Shown here: positions 57,841 through 64,000 of the stretch, piece by piece
Layout of the letters: the number at the start of each line of letters is the position of its first letter
Numbering within the stretch: the stretch's first letter is position 1
From: FEN-1191 sp964528845
GTDB taxonomy: Bacteria > Pseudomonadota > Gammaproteobacteria > Steroidobacterales > Steroidobacteraceae
DNA length: 64,000 nt
Direction of reading: 5' to 3'
Assembly: GCA_964528845.1 (NCBI GenBank)
Contig: CAZGVE010000017.1
Span: 9,083-73,082 of the forward strand
Made by a program: the position numbers and the translations under genes
Notes under the pieces: model-generated
What the model saw: the letters and a program-made list of their open reading frames with translations, nothing else
The model's database searches: none
What the model was told of the DNA's origin: nothing

Positions 57841-58485
57841 ATGAAGTTCCTGACATGCTGGGTCGTTTTCTGTGTCGCAGCACTGTCCGGCCCAGCCGCG
57901 CAGGCCGCCGGTTCGGCCGAGGCCGGCGCCACCAAGGCGGTCGCCTGCCAGGGCTGCCACGGGCCCAATGGCAATAGCGTCAATGACCAGTGGCCCAATC
58001 TTGCCGGCCAGGATGCCGTGTACATCAAGGCCCAGTTGCAATACTTCCACAAGCAGGTCCGGCTCAATCCGAGCGGGCTCATGACGGCGATGGGTGCCAC
58101 CTTGAGCGAAGCGGACATGGACGATGTGGCTGCGTATTTCTCAGCGCAGACCGTCACCGGCCTCGAAGCGGATCCCTCGTACTGGAAGGCTGGCGAGCGG
58201 CTGTACCGCGGCGGCGATCGCGCGCGTGGCATCCCGGCGTGCATGGCCTGCCACGGACCGGTCGGGGCAGGCAATCCCGCCGCGGGCTATCCGGCGCTGC
58301 GCGCGCAGCATACCGGCTATACGATGCAGCAGCTGGGCGAGTACGCCGCCGACCAGCGCTATACGCGGGATGCGAAAGGCGAGAGCAACGGCGGGGCGTA
58401 CGGGCTGATCATGCATACGATCGCGCAGCGCCTGAGCCAGGAGGACATGCGCAATCTCGCGTCCTACATTCAGGGTTTGCGCTGA
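57841..58485 (+). CDS. Cytochrome c4, di-haem
   Basis: 214 residues with signal peptide (cleavage after AQA, about residue 22). Two haem-binding sites: C36QGCH40 and C134MACH138, one per domain. Probable periplasmic electron carrier to terminal oxidases. It is upstream of dsbA (13 bases), the usual order, and divergent from engB. TACAAT at 57777 may be its -10. Confidence 0.94.
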   Translation: MKFLTCWVVFCVAALSGPAAQAAGSAEAGATKAVACQGCHGPNGNSVNDQWPNLAGQDAVYIKAQLQYFHKQVRLNPSGLMTAMGATLSEADMDDVAAYFSAQTVTGLEADPSYWKAGERLYRGGDRARGIPACMACHGPVGAGNPAAGYPALRAQHTGYTMQQLGEYAADQRYTRDAKGESNGGAYGLIMHTIAQRLSQEDMRNLASYIQGLR

Positions 58486-58498
58486 AGGATTCACCGCC

Positions 58499-59368
58499 AT
58501 GAAACCGATCATCCGATTGCTGCCCGGCTTAGGTCTGCTCGTACTGTGCATGGGGATTGGTGCAGGCACGCTCGCCGCGGCGCCCACGGGCGTGGTGCCG
58601 GCAGCGGCGGCCGCGCCGACCACCGCGCCGCCGGCGGCGGCAGCCGCGCGTGCGAGCGCCGGCGATCTGGCCGCTGCGGCCAGGACCACGCAGGAAGGCG
58701 CCGACACCGGTACCGCTGCGGATCGCAGCGAAGCGGCACTCGAGCGGCTGGCGGCCTTGCCGCCGGAAGGCCAGCTACCGGCGGGCAAATGGGTCGCCGG
58801 CACGAACTACAAGGTGCTGCTGCCCGCGCAGCCGACCGACGTGGCACCGGGCAAGGTCGAGGTCATCGAGTTCTTCTGGTACGGCTGCCCGCATTGCTAC
58901 GCGCTCGACCCATACCTACAGAGCTGGCTCAAGAACAAGCCCGCCTACATCGATTTCAGGCGCGTGCACGTGACCTGGGGCGAGGTGCAGCGCGCGCACG
59001 CGCGACTGTTCTACACGCTGCAGGCGCTCGGTAAGGTCGATGCGCTGCACGGCAAGGTATTCGAGGAATACCACGAGGCCCACGACCCGATGTTCGCGCC
59101 GGGCGATGAGAAGGCCACGCTCGCGCAGCAGCAGCGGTTCGCGAAAGCCAACGGCATCGCCGAGACTGATTTCGCGAACGCCTGGAATTCCTTCGGCGTG
59201 CTGACCAACGTGCAGAAGGCCGACGAGATGGGCCGGCGCTACAAGGTCGAGGGCGTGCCGACGCTGGTCATCGACGGCAAGTACGTGACCGATGTCGCGA
59301 TGGCCGGCAGCCAGCAGAACGTCATTCAGATCATCAATGATCTGGCCGCCAGCGAACGGCATCACTGA
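58499..59368 (+). CDS. dsbA: Thiol:disulphide interchange protein DsbA, with N-terminal extension
   Basis: 289 residues. Signal peptide then an unusual Ala-rich segment (about 27-95) before the thioredoxin fold. Active site C130PHC133 in FFWYGCPHCYALDP; cis-Pro loop GVPTLVIDGKYV. Oxidises cysteines in periplasmic proteins. E. coli DsbA is about 80 residues shorter; the extra length is the linker, which may act as a membrane tether or spacer. Confidence 0.93.
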   Translation: MKPIIRLLPGLGLLVLCMGIGAGTLAAAPTGVVPAAAAAPTTAPPAAAAARASAGDLAAAARTTQEGADTGTAADRSEAALERLAALPPEGQLPAGKWVAGTNYKVLLPAQPTDVAPGKVEVIEFFWYGCPHCYALDPYLQSWLKNKPAYIDFRRVHVTWGEVQRAHARLFYTLQALGKVDALHGKVFEEYHEAHDPMFAPGDEKATLAQQQRFAKANGIAETDFANAWNSFGVLTNVQKADEMGRRYKVEGVPTLVIDGKYVTDVAMAGSQQNVIQIINDLAASERHH

Positions 59369-59379
59369 CCGCAAGCGCC

Positions 59380-59456
59380 GCGCCCGTAGCTCAGCTGGAT
59401 AGAGTGGCAGCCTCCGAAGCTGCAGGTCGTGGGTTCGAATCCCGCCGGGCGCGCCA
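59380..59456 (+). tRNA. tRNA-Arg (anticodon CCG)
   Basis: A 77-base cloverleaf including an encoded CCA. Acceptor GCGCCCG pairs with CGGGCGC; D-arm GCTC/GAGT with AGCTGGATA; anticodon stem GCAGC/GCTGC with loop CTCCGAA, anticodon CCG at 59414-59416; T-arm has TTCGAAT. Reads CGG arginine codons, which are frequent in this GC-rich genome. Confidence 0.96.
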
Positions 59457-59562
59457 TTTCTCGGAGAATGCACGGGCAAGAACCGGGACGTCAGCAGGCG
59501 ATGAACTGCGCGATCATGTGTGCCTTGCGGGGCCATCGCGGCCCTGGGAACGGAGCACAAAG

Positions 59563-60657
59563 ATGCATCGCGAAGGGACTGCATTCTCGGGCGCACCGGA
59601 GCGCTGGCACGCCGTGCAGCAGCGGCTGCCCGTGGCGGACGGACGGTTCGTCTACGCCGTGCGCACGACCGGCATCTACTGTCGTCCTTCGTGTCCCGCG
59701 CGCCGGCCCCGGCGCGAGCATGTGCAGTTCTTCGAGGATGCGTCCGCTGCCGAGGCGGCGGGCTATCGTGCCTGCAAGCGCTGTCAGCCGGCCGGCGTAT
59801 CGGGAAGCGAGCGTGTGGCTGCGCGCATTGCGCGAGCGTGCCGGCGCATTCAGGCCTCAGCCGAGTTGCCTGCCACAGCGGAGCTCGCCCGGCTCGCGGC
59901 GATGAGCCGGTTTCATTTTCAGCGCGTGTTCAAGCGCGTGACCGGCCTGTCCCCCAAGGCCTACATGGAGGCACAGCGTGCCGGCAGGCTGCGCGCCGTG
60001 CTGCCGCGCAGTAGCAGCGTCACCGACGCCCTGCACGAGGCCGGCTTCAATTCCAGCACGCGCTTTCATGCGCACAGCGCGGAGGCGCTCGGAATGCCAG
60101 CCAGGGCCTTCCGCGCCGGGGGTGCCGAACAGCCGATACGCTTCGCGATCGGCCGCTGCAGCTTCGGCGCGATCCTCGTGGCGGCCAGCACCCGCGGCCT
60201 GTGCGCACTGCTGCTGGGGGACGACGCGGCGGCGCTGCTGCGCGAGCTGCAGGAGCGTTTCCCGAAGGCGCAACTTCTCGGTGCCGACCGCGCCTTCAAG
60301 CGGCTGGTCGGCTCGGTGATCGGGCTGGTCGAACATCCGGGGCCGGAGGCACTGGCATTGCCACTGGATCTGCGCGGCACGGCCTTCCAGCATCGGGTCT
60401 GGAATGCGCTGCGCCAGGTTCCTGCCGGGACCACCTTGAGCTACTCGCAGCTCGCCAGGCGGATTGGCCTGCCCCAGGGCGCGCGTGCAGTGGCGGGTGC
60501 CGTCGCCGCCAATCCGGTCGCGATTCTCGTGCCCTGTCATCGGGTGGTGCGCAGCGACGGGGCCGTCGGCGGCTACCGCTGGGGCCTCGAACGCAAGCGC
60601 GCACTGCTCGCGTCCGAGGCCCGCGACACGGCACGACCGGCAATGCCCGCGCCTTGA
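59563..60657 (+). CDS. ada: Bifunctional DNA repair protein and transcription activator Ada
   Basis: 364 residues. N-terminal zinc domain has Cys40, Cys44, Cys71 and Cys74 (GIYCRPSC, CKRC), the phosphotriester acceptor site; then an AraC-type HTH region (about 85-185) and a C-terminal O6-methylguanine methyltransferase with IPVPCHR-like LVPCHRVV. Start chosen at 59563 after a GGAG site; the longer frame runs into the tRNA. Removes alkyl groups and activates its own response when methylated. Confidence 0.93.
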   Translation: MHREGTAFSGAPERWHAVQQRLPVADGRFVYAVRTTGIYCRPSCPARRPRREHVQFFEDASAAEAAGYRACKRCQPAGVSGSERVAARIARACRRIQASAELPATAELARLAAMSRFHFQRVFKRVTGLSPKAYMEAQRAGRLRAVLPRSSSVTDALHEAGFNSSTRFHAHSAEALGMPARAFRAGGAEQPIRFAIGRCSFGAILVAASTRGLCALLLGDDAAALLRELQERFPKAQLLGADRAFKRLVGSVIGLVEHPGPEALALPLDLRGTAFQHRVWNALRQVPAGTTLSYSQLARRIGLPQGARAVAGAVAANPVAILVPCHRVVRSDGAVGGYRWGLERKRALLASEARDTARPAMPAP

Positions 60658-60660
60658 GGG

Positions 60661-60666
60661 TATAAT
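60661..60666 (+). promoter_or_regulatory. Probable -10 of the cytochrome c5-like gene
   Basis: A perfect TATAAT just after the ada stop, 57 bases before the next start. No good -35 is visible at 16-18 bases upstream. Confidence 0.4.
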
Positions 60667-60722
60667 TTACTTCGCGGGCCGCCTGCACGGCCCGTCCCCT
60701 TCAGTACTGAGCGGTCAAAAGC

Positions 60723-61241
60723 GTGAGCACACACGATTCACATTTCATCAATATTTTCAGCCTCGTGATCGGCATTCTGGTCGCGATCGCGCTGATCCTG
60801 CTGGCCCTGGCCCGTTCACTGGCCGCGAGCACGCAGGGGGTCGACGTCTATTCGGATGCATCGTATGTCGCGAGCGTCGAGGCCCGCGTTGCGCCATTCG
60901 CGCACGAAGCTGTCGCAGGCCAGGACAACTCGGCGCTGGCGATTCAGGCGCCGGCCGGGGCCGGACCCGCTGCCGCGTTGGCGGTGCCGAAGAACGGCAT
61001 GGAACTGTTCCAGGCCGTGTGCTCGGCCTGTCATGGGGCGGGACTGGCTGGTGCTCCGAAGGCCGGCGACAAAGCGGCCTGGAGCGCGCGCATTGCCCAG
61101 GGCAAGGCAACGCTGTACCAGCACGCGCTCGGTGGCTTCAACGGCAAGGCGGGTGTGATGCCGGCCAAGGGCGGACGCACCGATCTGCCGGACGACCTGG
61201 TCAAGCAGGGTGTCGACTACATGGTGTCGCTGGCCCAATAA
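60723..61241 (+). CDS. Membrane-anchored cytochrome c5-like monohaem protein
   Basis: 172 residues from GTG. An uncleaved N-terminal helix (about 10-32) anchors it; the periplasmic domain has haem motif C100SACH104 and a candidate Met ligand in KAGVMPAKGG near residue 141. It likely carries electrons in the periplasm. The last codons and stop are tandemly duplicated downstream. Confidence 0.87.
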   Translation: MSTHDSHFINIFSLVIGILVAIALILLALARSLAASTQGVDVYSDASYVASVEARVAPFAHEAVAGQDNSALAIQAPAGAGPAAALAVPKNGMELFQAVCSACHGAGLAGAPKAGDKAAWSARIAQGKATLYQHALGGFNGKAGVMPAKGGRTDLPDDLVKQGVDYMVSLAQ

Positions 61242-61277
61242 GTGTCGCTGGCCCGATAAAGATACCGCTGGCTCAAC
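61224..61277. repeat. 18-bp tandem copies over the cytochrome c5-like stop codon
   Basis: 61224-61241 (VSLAQ and stop) is repeated at 61242-61259 with one change, and a degraded third copy follows at 61260-61277. Each copy retains an in-frame stop except the third. Confidence 0.8.
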
Positions 61278-61290
61278 AGCGAGGCGATAG

Positions 61291-61500
61291 TCAGTCCAGT
61301 GCGCGCCGCAGCGCGATCGCCTCGGCGACGTGCGGGGCCTCTATTNNNNNNNNNNNNNNNNNNNNNNNNNNNNNNNNNNNNNNNNNNNNNNNNNNNNNNN
61401 NNNNNNNNNNNNNNNNNNNNNNNNNNNNNNNNNNNNNNNNNNNNNTCAGTCCAGTGCGCGCCGCAGCGCGATCGCCTCGGCGACGTGCGGGGCCTCTATT
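61291..61500. other. Scaffold gap flanked by identical 55-bp sequences
   Basis: 61291-61345 and 61446-61500 are identical 55-base segments from the end of comM, separated by exactly 100 N. As with the gap at 43.8 kb, this looks like unmerged overlapping contig ends. Confidence 0.9.
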
Positions 61501-62984
61501 TCATCGCTGCCCTCCAGATCCGCGATCGTACGGCCCAGAGCCAGCAGGCGATGCACGGCCCGCCCTGAGAGCGCCAGCCGCTCGCAGCCGCGACGTAGCA
61601 GCGCTTCGCCGGAAGGCCGCAACGCGCAGCACTCCCGTAACCGCTCGGGCGCAAGATGGGCGCTCGGTGCTCCGGAACGTTCCAGTCGGCGCGCGCGCGC
61701 GTCCCGGGCTAGCCTCGCCGGGTCGCGCCCTTCGCAGGGGCCACGCACAGGCCGCCGCGGCAGCAGCCCCTTGAACGTCTCGCGTGGCACCGCGATGCGA
61801 ATGTCGATCCGATCGAGCAGCGGGCCCGAGAGGCGCTGCCGGTAGCGCGCAACCCGCGTCGGACCGCAACGGCACTCCTGGCGTGTATCGCCACGATAGC
61901 CGCACGGGCAGGGATTCATCGCCGCGACCAGCTGGAAGCGTGCCGGCAGCGTGAGGCGCGCCTCGGTGCGCGCGATCGTGATCGTGCCAGTCTCCAAAGG
62001 CTCCCGCAGCGCCTCGAGCACCCGGCGGTCAAACTCGGGCAGTTCATCGAGGAACAGCACTCCGTGGTGTGCGAGGCTGACTTCGCCAGGACGGATGGGG
62101 TGCCCTCCGCCGACGATGGCTGAGGCCGACGCTGAATGGTGCGGCGCCCGGAATGGCCGCTGCAGCCAGCATGCGGATTCCGGTATGTGGCCGGCGACCG
62201 AGGCGATGCTCGCAACCTCGAGCGCTTCCGCCTCGGAAAGCGGCGGCAGCAATCCAGGAAGCCGCGCGGCCAGCATGCTCTTGCCGGTCCCGGGAGGACC
62301 CACCATCAGCAGGCTGTGTCCGCCGGCAGCGGCGATCAGCAGCGCGCGCTTGGCCTGATGTTGCCCCGCAACGTCGGCCAAGGCAGCCTGCGCCGGCACG
62401 GCGGACTGCGGGTCTGGCGCGCTCAGGGATGGTCCGATTTCGCTCACCACGCCTTGATGCGAGCCGAGTAGCTGCGAGGCGAGCGCCGCCGCGGTGCGCA
62501 GATCGGGAGCGGCACCGGCGCGCCGATGACCGCTGAGCGCGATCTCGCGCCGGTTGGCATACGGCGCAAGCAATGCATGCTGCGCCACCTGCGCATGCAG
62601 TGCGGCCAGAAATAATCCGGAGACTGCCTTGAGCTCTCCGCCGAGGCCGAGCTCACCGTAGCATTCCAGCGGCGGATCGGCCGGTGCGCTGACCTGTCCG
62701 CTCGCGCGCAGCAGCGCGAGCGCAATCGGCAGGTCGAAGCGTCCACCCTGCTTGGACAGCTCGACCGGCGCGAGATTCACGGTAATGCGGCCGGCAGGAA
62801 ACGCGTAACCCGAACTCAGCAGGGCTGCGCGCACGCGCTCGCGGCTCTCGCGAACCACCGGCGCGGGAAGTCCGACGATCGTGAAACTCGGCAGGCCGCT
62901 GCTGAGGTGGACTTCGACCTGTACCAGTGGCGCATCGAGTCCGAGCTGGGCACGGCTGAGGGTGCGCTCGACCCGCGAGTCCAC
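61446..62984 (-). CDS. comM: ComM-like Mg-chelatase-family ATPase
   Basis: 512 residues. Walker A is GPPGTGKSM, Walker B VLFLDELPEF, with HSASASAIVGGG nearby. Contains the N-terminal ChlI-like domain (LSSGLPSFTIVGLP) and a C-terminal helicase domain with a CRCGPTRVARYRQRLSGPLLDRID segment. Acts in branch migration during natural transformation in characterised bacteria. It is complete at its 3' end in the right-hand copy. Confidence 0.94.
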   Translation of the reverse strand: MDSRVERTLSRAQLGLDAPLVQVEVHLSSGLPSFTIVGLPAPVVRESRERVRAALLSSGYAFPAGRITVNLAPVELSKQGGRFDLPIALALLRASGQVSAPADPPLECYGELGLGGELKAVSGLFLAALHAQVAQHALLAPYANRREIALSGHRRAGAAPDLRTAAALASQLLGSHQGVVSEIGPSLSAPDPQSAVPAQAALADVAGQHQAKRALLIAAAGGHSLLMVGPPGTGKSMLAARLPGLLPPLSEAEALEVASIASVAGHIPESACWLQRPFRAPHHSASASAIVGGGHPIRPGEVSLAHHGVLFLDELPEFDRRVLEALREPLETGTITIARTEARLTLPARFQLVAAMNPCPCGYRGDTRQECRCGPTRVARYRQRLSGPLLDRIDIRIAVPRETFKGLLPRRPVRGPCEGRDPARLARDARARRLERSGAPSAHLAPERLRECCALRPSGEALLRRGCERLALSGRAVHRLLALGRTIADLEGSDEIEAPHVAEAIALRRALD

Positions 62985-63002
62985 GTGAACGGCCGCGCGG
63001 TG

Positions 63003-63278
63003 CTAATCCGAGACCGGCGGCAATGCCTGCTCGTATTCCCGCAGCCGCTGCTCGAGCATCGCGACCCGCTGCTCGAGTTGCTCGAGGCGTGCGCGCGTGC
63101 GTTCCAGCACCCGGGTCTGCACCTCGAACTCGGTGCGCGTCGTCAGTTCGAGCCGGGCGAGGCTTGATTGCAGAATCGCGCGGAAGTTGTTCTCGATGTC
63201 GTGCTGCAGCGTGCGTACCGATTCCGGCAGCCCCTCGAACAGCCGCTGCGCGAGTTCCTCTACCCCGATGCTTGCCAT
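63003..63278 (-). CDS. ubiK: Ubiquinone biosynthesis accessory factor UbiK (BMFP family)
   Basis: 91 residues. Coiled-coil protein with the BMFP pattern (LAQRLFEGLPESVRTLQHDI, then FRAILQSSLARLELTTRTEF and a Leu/Glu/Arg heptad to the end). Supports UbiJ in late ubiquinone synthesis. The ATG at 63278 is chosen; the frame is open further upstream. It starts 18 bases before comM on the same strand. Confidence 0.9.
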   Translation of the reverse strand: MASIGVEELAQRLFEGLPESVRTLQHDIENNFRAILQSSLARLELTTRTEFEVQTRVLERTRARLEQLEQRVAMLEQRLREYEQALPPVSD

Positions 63279-63429
63279 GGACCCTCCAGTGGGAACCAGG
63301 CTGGCGCGGATCCTCTCCTGCGCGCTGCCCTGCTCCATCGTTGTGCGCAGCAAAAAGCCGACGTTCCATGATGGTGCGTCGTTGCGGCGCTGCGTGCCAG
63401 ATAGCGGCGGTTTTGCCTGAGGTTGATCA

Positions 63430-63445
63430 TGGCACGCTTTCTGCA
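63430..63445 (+). promoter_or_regulatory. Sigma-54 (RpoN) promoter of the P-II gene
   Basis: TGGCACGCTTTCTGCA: the -24 GG (63431-63432) and -12 GC (63443-63444) are separated by exactly ten bases, and the flanks match the consensus TGGCAC-N5-TTGCA except one T to C. A start near 63456 would give a leader of about 90 bases. Nitrogen-limitation control through NtrC is inferred from the family pattern. Confidence 0.75.
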
Positions 63446-63545
63446 CCTTCCATCCGGCGCCATTCGTGGACCAACCCAAGGATACGCGCGCTGGGTCGAT
63501 CACGACGAATCGGATTCAAGGCCAGATCATTGCGAAATGTACGTC

Positions 63546-63833
63546 ATGAAAATGATCACCGCGGTGGTGCGGCCGTTCAAGCTGGACGAGCTGCGGCAGG
63601 CCATCGCGCAGCTTGGGGTTCAGGGAGTGACGGTGACGGAAGTCTATGAGGCCCAATACGGACCGCGCGCGAAGCTGGAAATAGCGGTGGACGACGCGAT
63701 CCTCGAGCCGGTCCTCGAAGCATTGGCCAATGTTTCCAGAACCGGGCGTGCCGGAGACGGCAGGATTCTAGTCGGTGAGCTCGAGCAGGCCATACGCATC
63801 CGCACCGGCGAGACCGGCACGGCTGCAACGTGA
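63546..63833 (+). CDS. P-II family nitrogen regulator lacking the T-loop
   Basis: 95 residues against the usual 112. The N-terminus matches P-II (MKMITAVVRPFKLDELRQAI and GVTVTEV). The sequence then jumps from residue 33 to the PRAKLEIAV strand: the T-loop, including the uridylylated Tyr51 and Gln39 that holds 2-oxoglutarate, is absent. The B- and C-loop motifs GRAGDGRI and RIRTGE that bind ATP/ADP are present. The deletion is in frame with no disruption. Nothing else resembling P-II is in the window. Confidence 0.88.
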   Translation: MKMITAVVRPFKLDELRQAIAQLGVQGVTVTEVYEAQYGPRAKLEIAVDDAILEPVLEALANVSRTGRAGDGRILVGELEQAIRIRTGETGTAAT

Positions 63834-63864
63834 ATCAATTGGAAATAGCTGGGAGTCGCTAGTC

Positions 63865-64000
63865 ATGCGAATGGATCGAAACGCAAGTAACTACTCGCGG
63901 CCGGTTGCGCGGATGCTGGGCGCCGTGCTCGGCATAGTGCTGCTGGCTCTGACCTTGAGCCTGCACCCGGTGCGTGCGCTGGCGGACGAGGCGCCGCCTG
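63865..64000 (+). CDS. Start of a probable ammonium transporter (Amt), partial
   Basis: 45 residues before the window ends. A signal peptide is visible (basic MRMDRN, hydrophobic LGIVLLALTLSLHPVRALA, cleavage near ADEAPP), as in proteobacterial Amt proteins. The identification rests mainly on position directly after the P-II gene, 31 bases downstream, as in the glnK-amtB operon. Confidence 0.5.
   Translation, partial: MRMDRNASNYSRPVARMLGAVLGIVLLALTLSLHPVRALADEAPP

Noticed and set aside
59380..59563. Integration site at tRNA-Arg
   Set aside because: No integrase, no duplicated tRNA 3' end and no mobile genes nearby.

Overview
The window is GC-rich, densely packed bacterial chromosome. Gene content and order (coaBC-dut, rpmB-rpmG-mutM, coaD-rsmD, ftsY-ftsE-ftsX-rpoH, gltB-gltD, tamA-tamB, polA-engB-cytochrome c4-dsbA) indicate a gammaproteobacterium, probably near the Xanthomonadales/Nevskiales/Steroidobacterales. 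That placement is inferred from gene sets, since no rRNA is present. The window holds no prophage, insertion sequence or CRISPR array. Three runs of exactly 100 N mark scaffold gaps.

Layout: 1-9.7 kb holds housekeeping genes (pyrE end, dut, coaBC, radC, ribosomal proteins L28 and L33, two DNA glycosylases, a lipoprotein gamma-glutamyltransferase, coaD, rsmD). 9.8-13.4 kb is ftsYEX followed by rpoH, whose promoter carries a CIRCE operator. 13.4-16.5 kb has an OmpA-like protein, a structured intergenic region ending in a strong terminator, and two membrane proteins. 16.9-23.1 kb is glutamate synthase. 23-36 kb is a mixed envelope and accessory region: a paired active/inactive M16 peptidase, a SPOR lipoprotein, a bactofilin, a GDPD, a YheT hydrolase, a membrane-anchored response regulator, a glycosyltransferase, a PAP2 phosphatase and an ABC-2 exporter. 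35.7-37.9 kb has an unrecognised protein divergent from an orphan FlhC-like regulator, then nudC. 38-43.6 kb is tamA-tamB, followed by a VOC protein with a histone-H1-like tail.

45.1-53.4 kb is a complete-looking arginine operon, argR-argG-DUF1611-argC-argD-argF'-argB-argH, mostly with overlapping genes and headed by ARG-box-like operators. It uses an acylornithine-type transcarbamylase. It has neither a recognisable N-acetylglutamate synthase nor a deacylase, but it does contain a P-loop DUF1611 protein. The transcarbamylase has alanine at the position that sets acetyl versus succinyl specificity in its characterised relatives. This makes the cluster the best candidate for an undescribed variant pathway. 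53.4-61.2 kb holds a small membrane protein, lptM-like, polA, engB, cytochrome c4, dsbA, tRNA-Arg(CCG), ada and a cytochrome c5-like protein. 61.4-64 kb holds comM, ubiK, and a sigma-54-type promoter driving a P-II gene whose product lacks the T-loop, followed by the start of a probable ammonium transporter.

Nitrogen runs through the window: ammonium entry and sensing (P-II/Amt), assimilation (GltBD) and arginine synthesis all lie here, and two of these systems carry atypical components.
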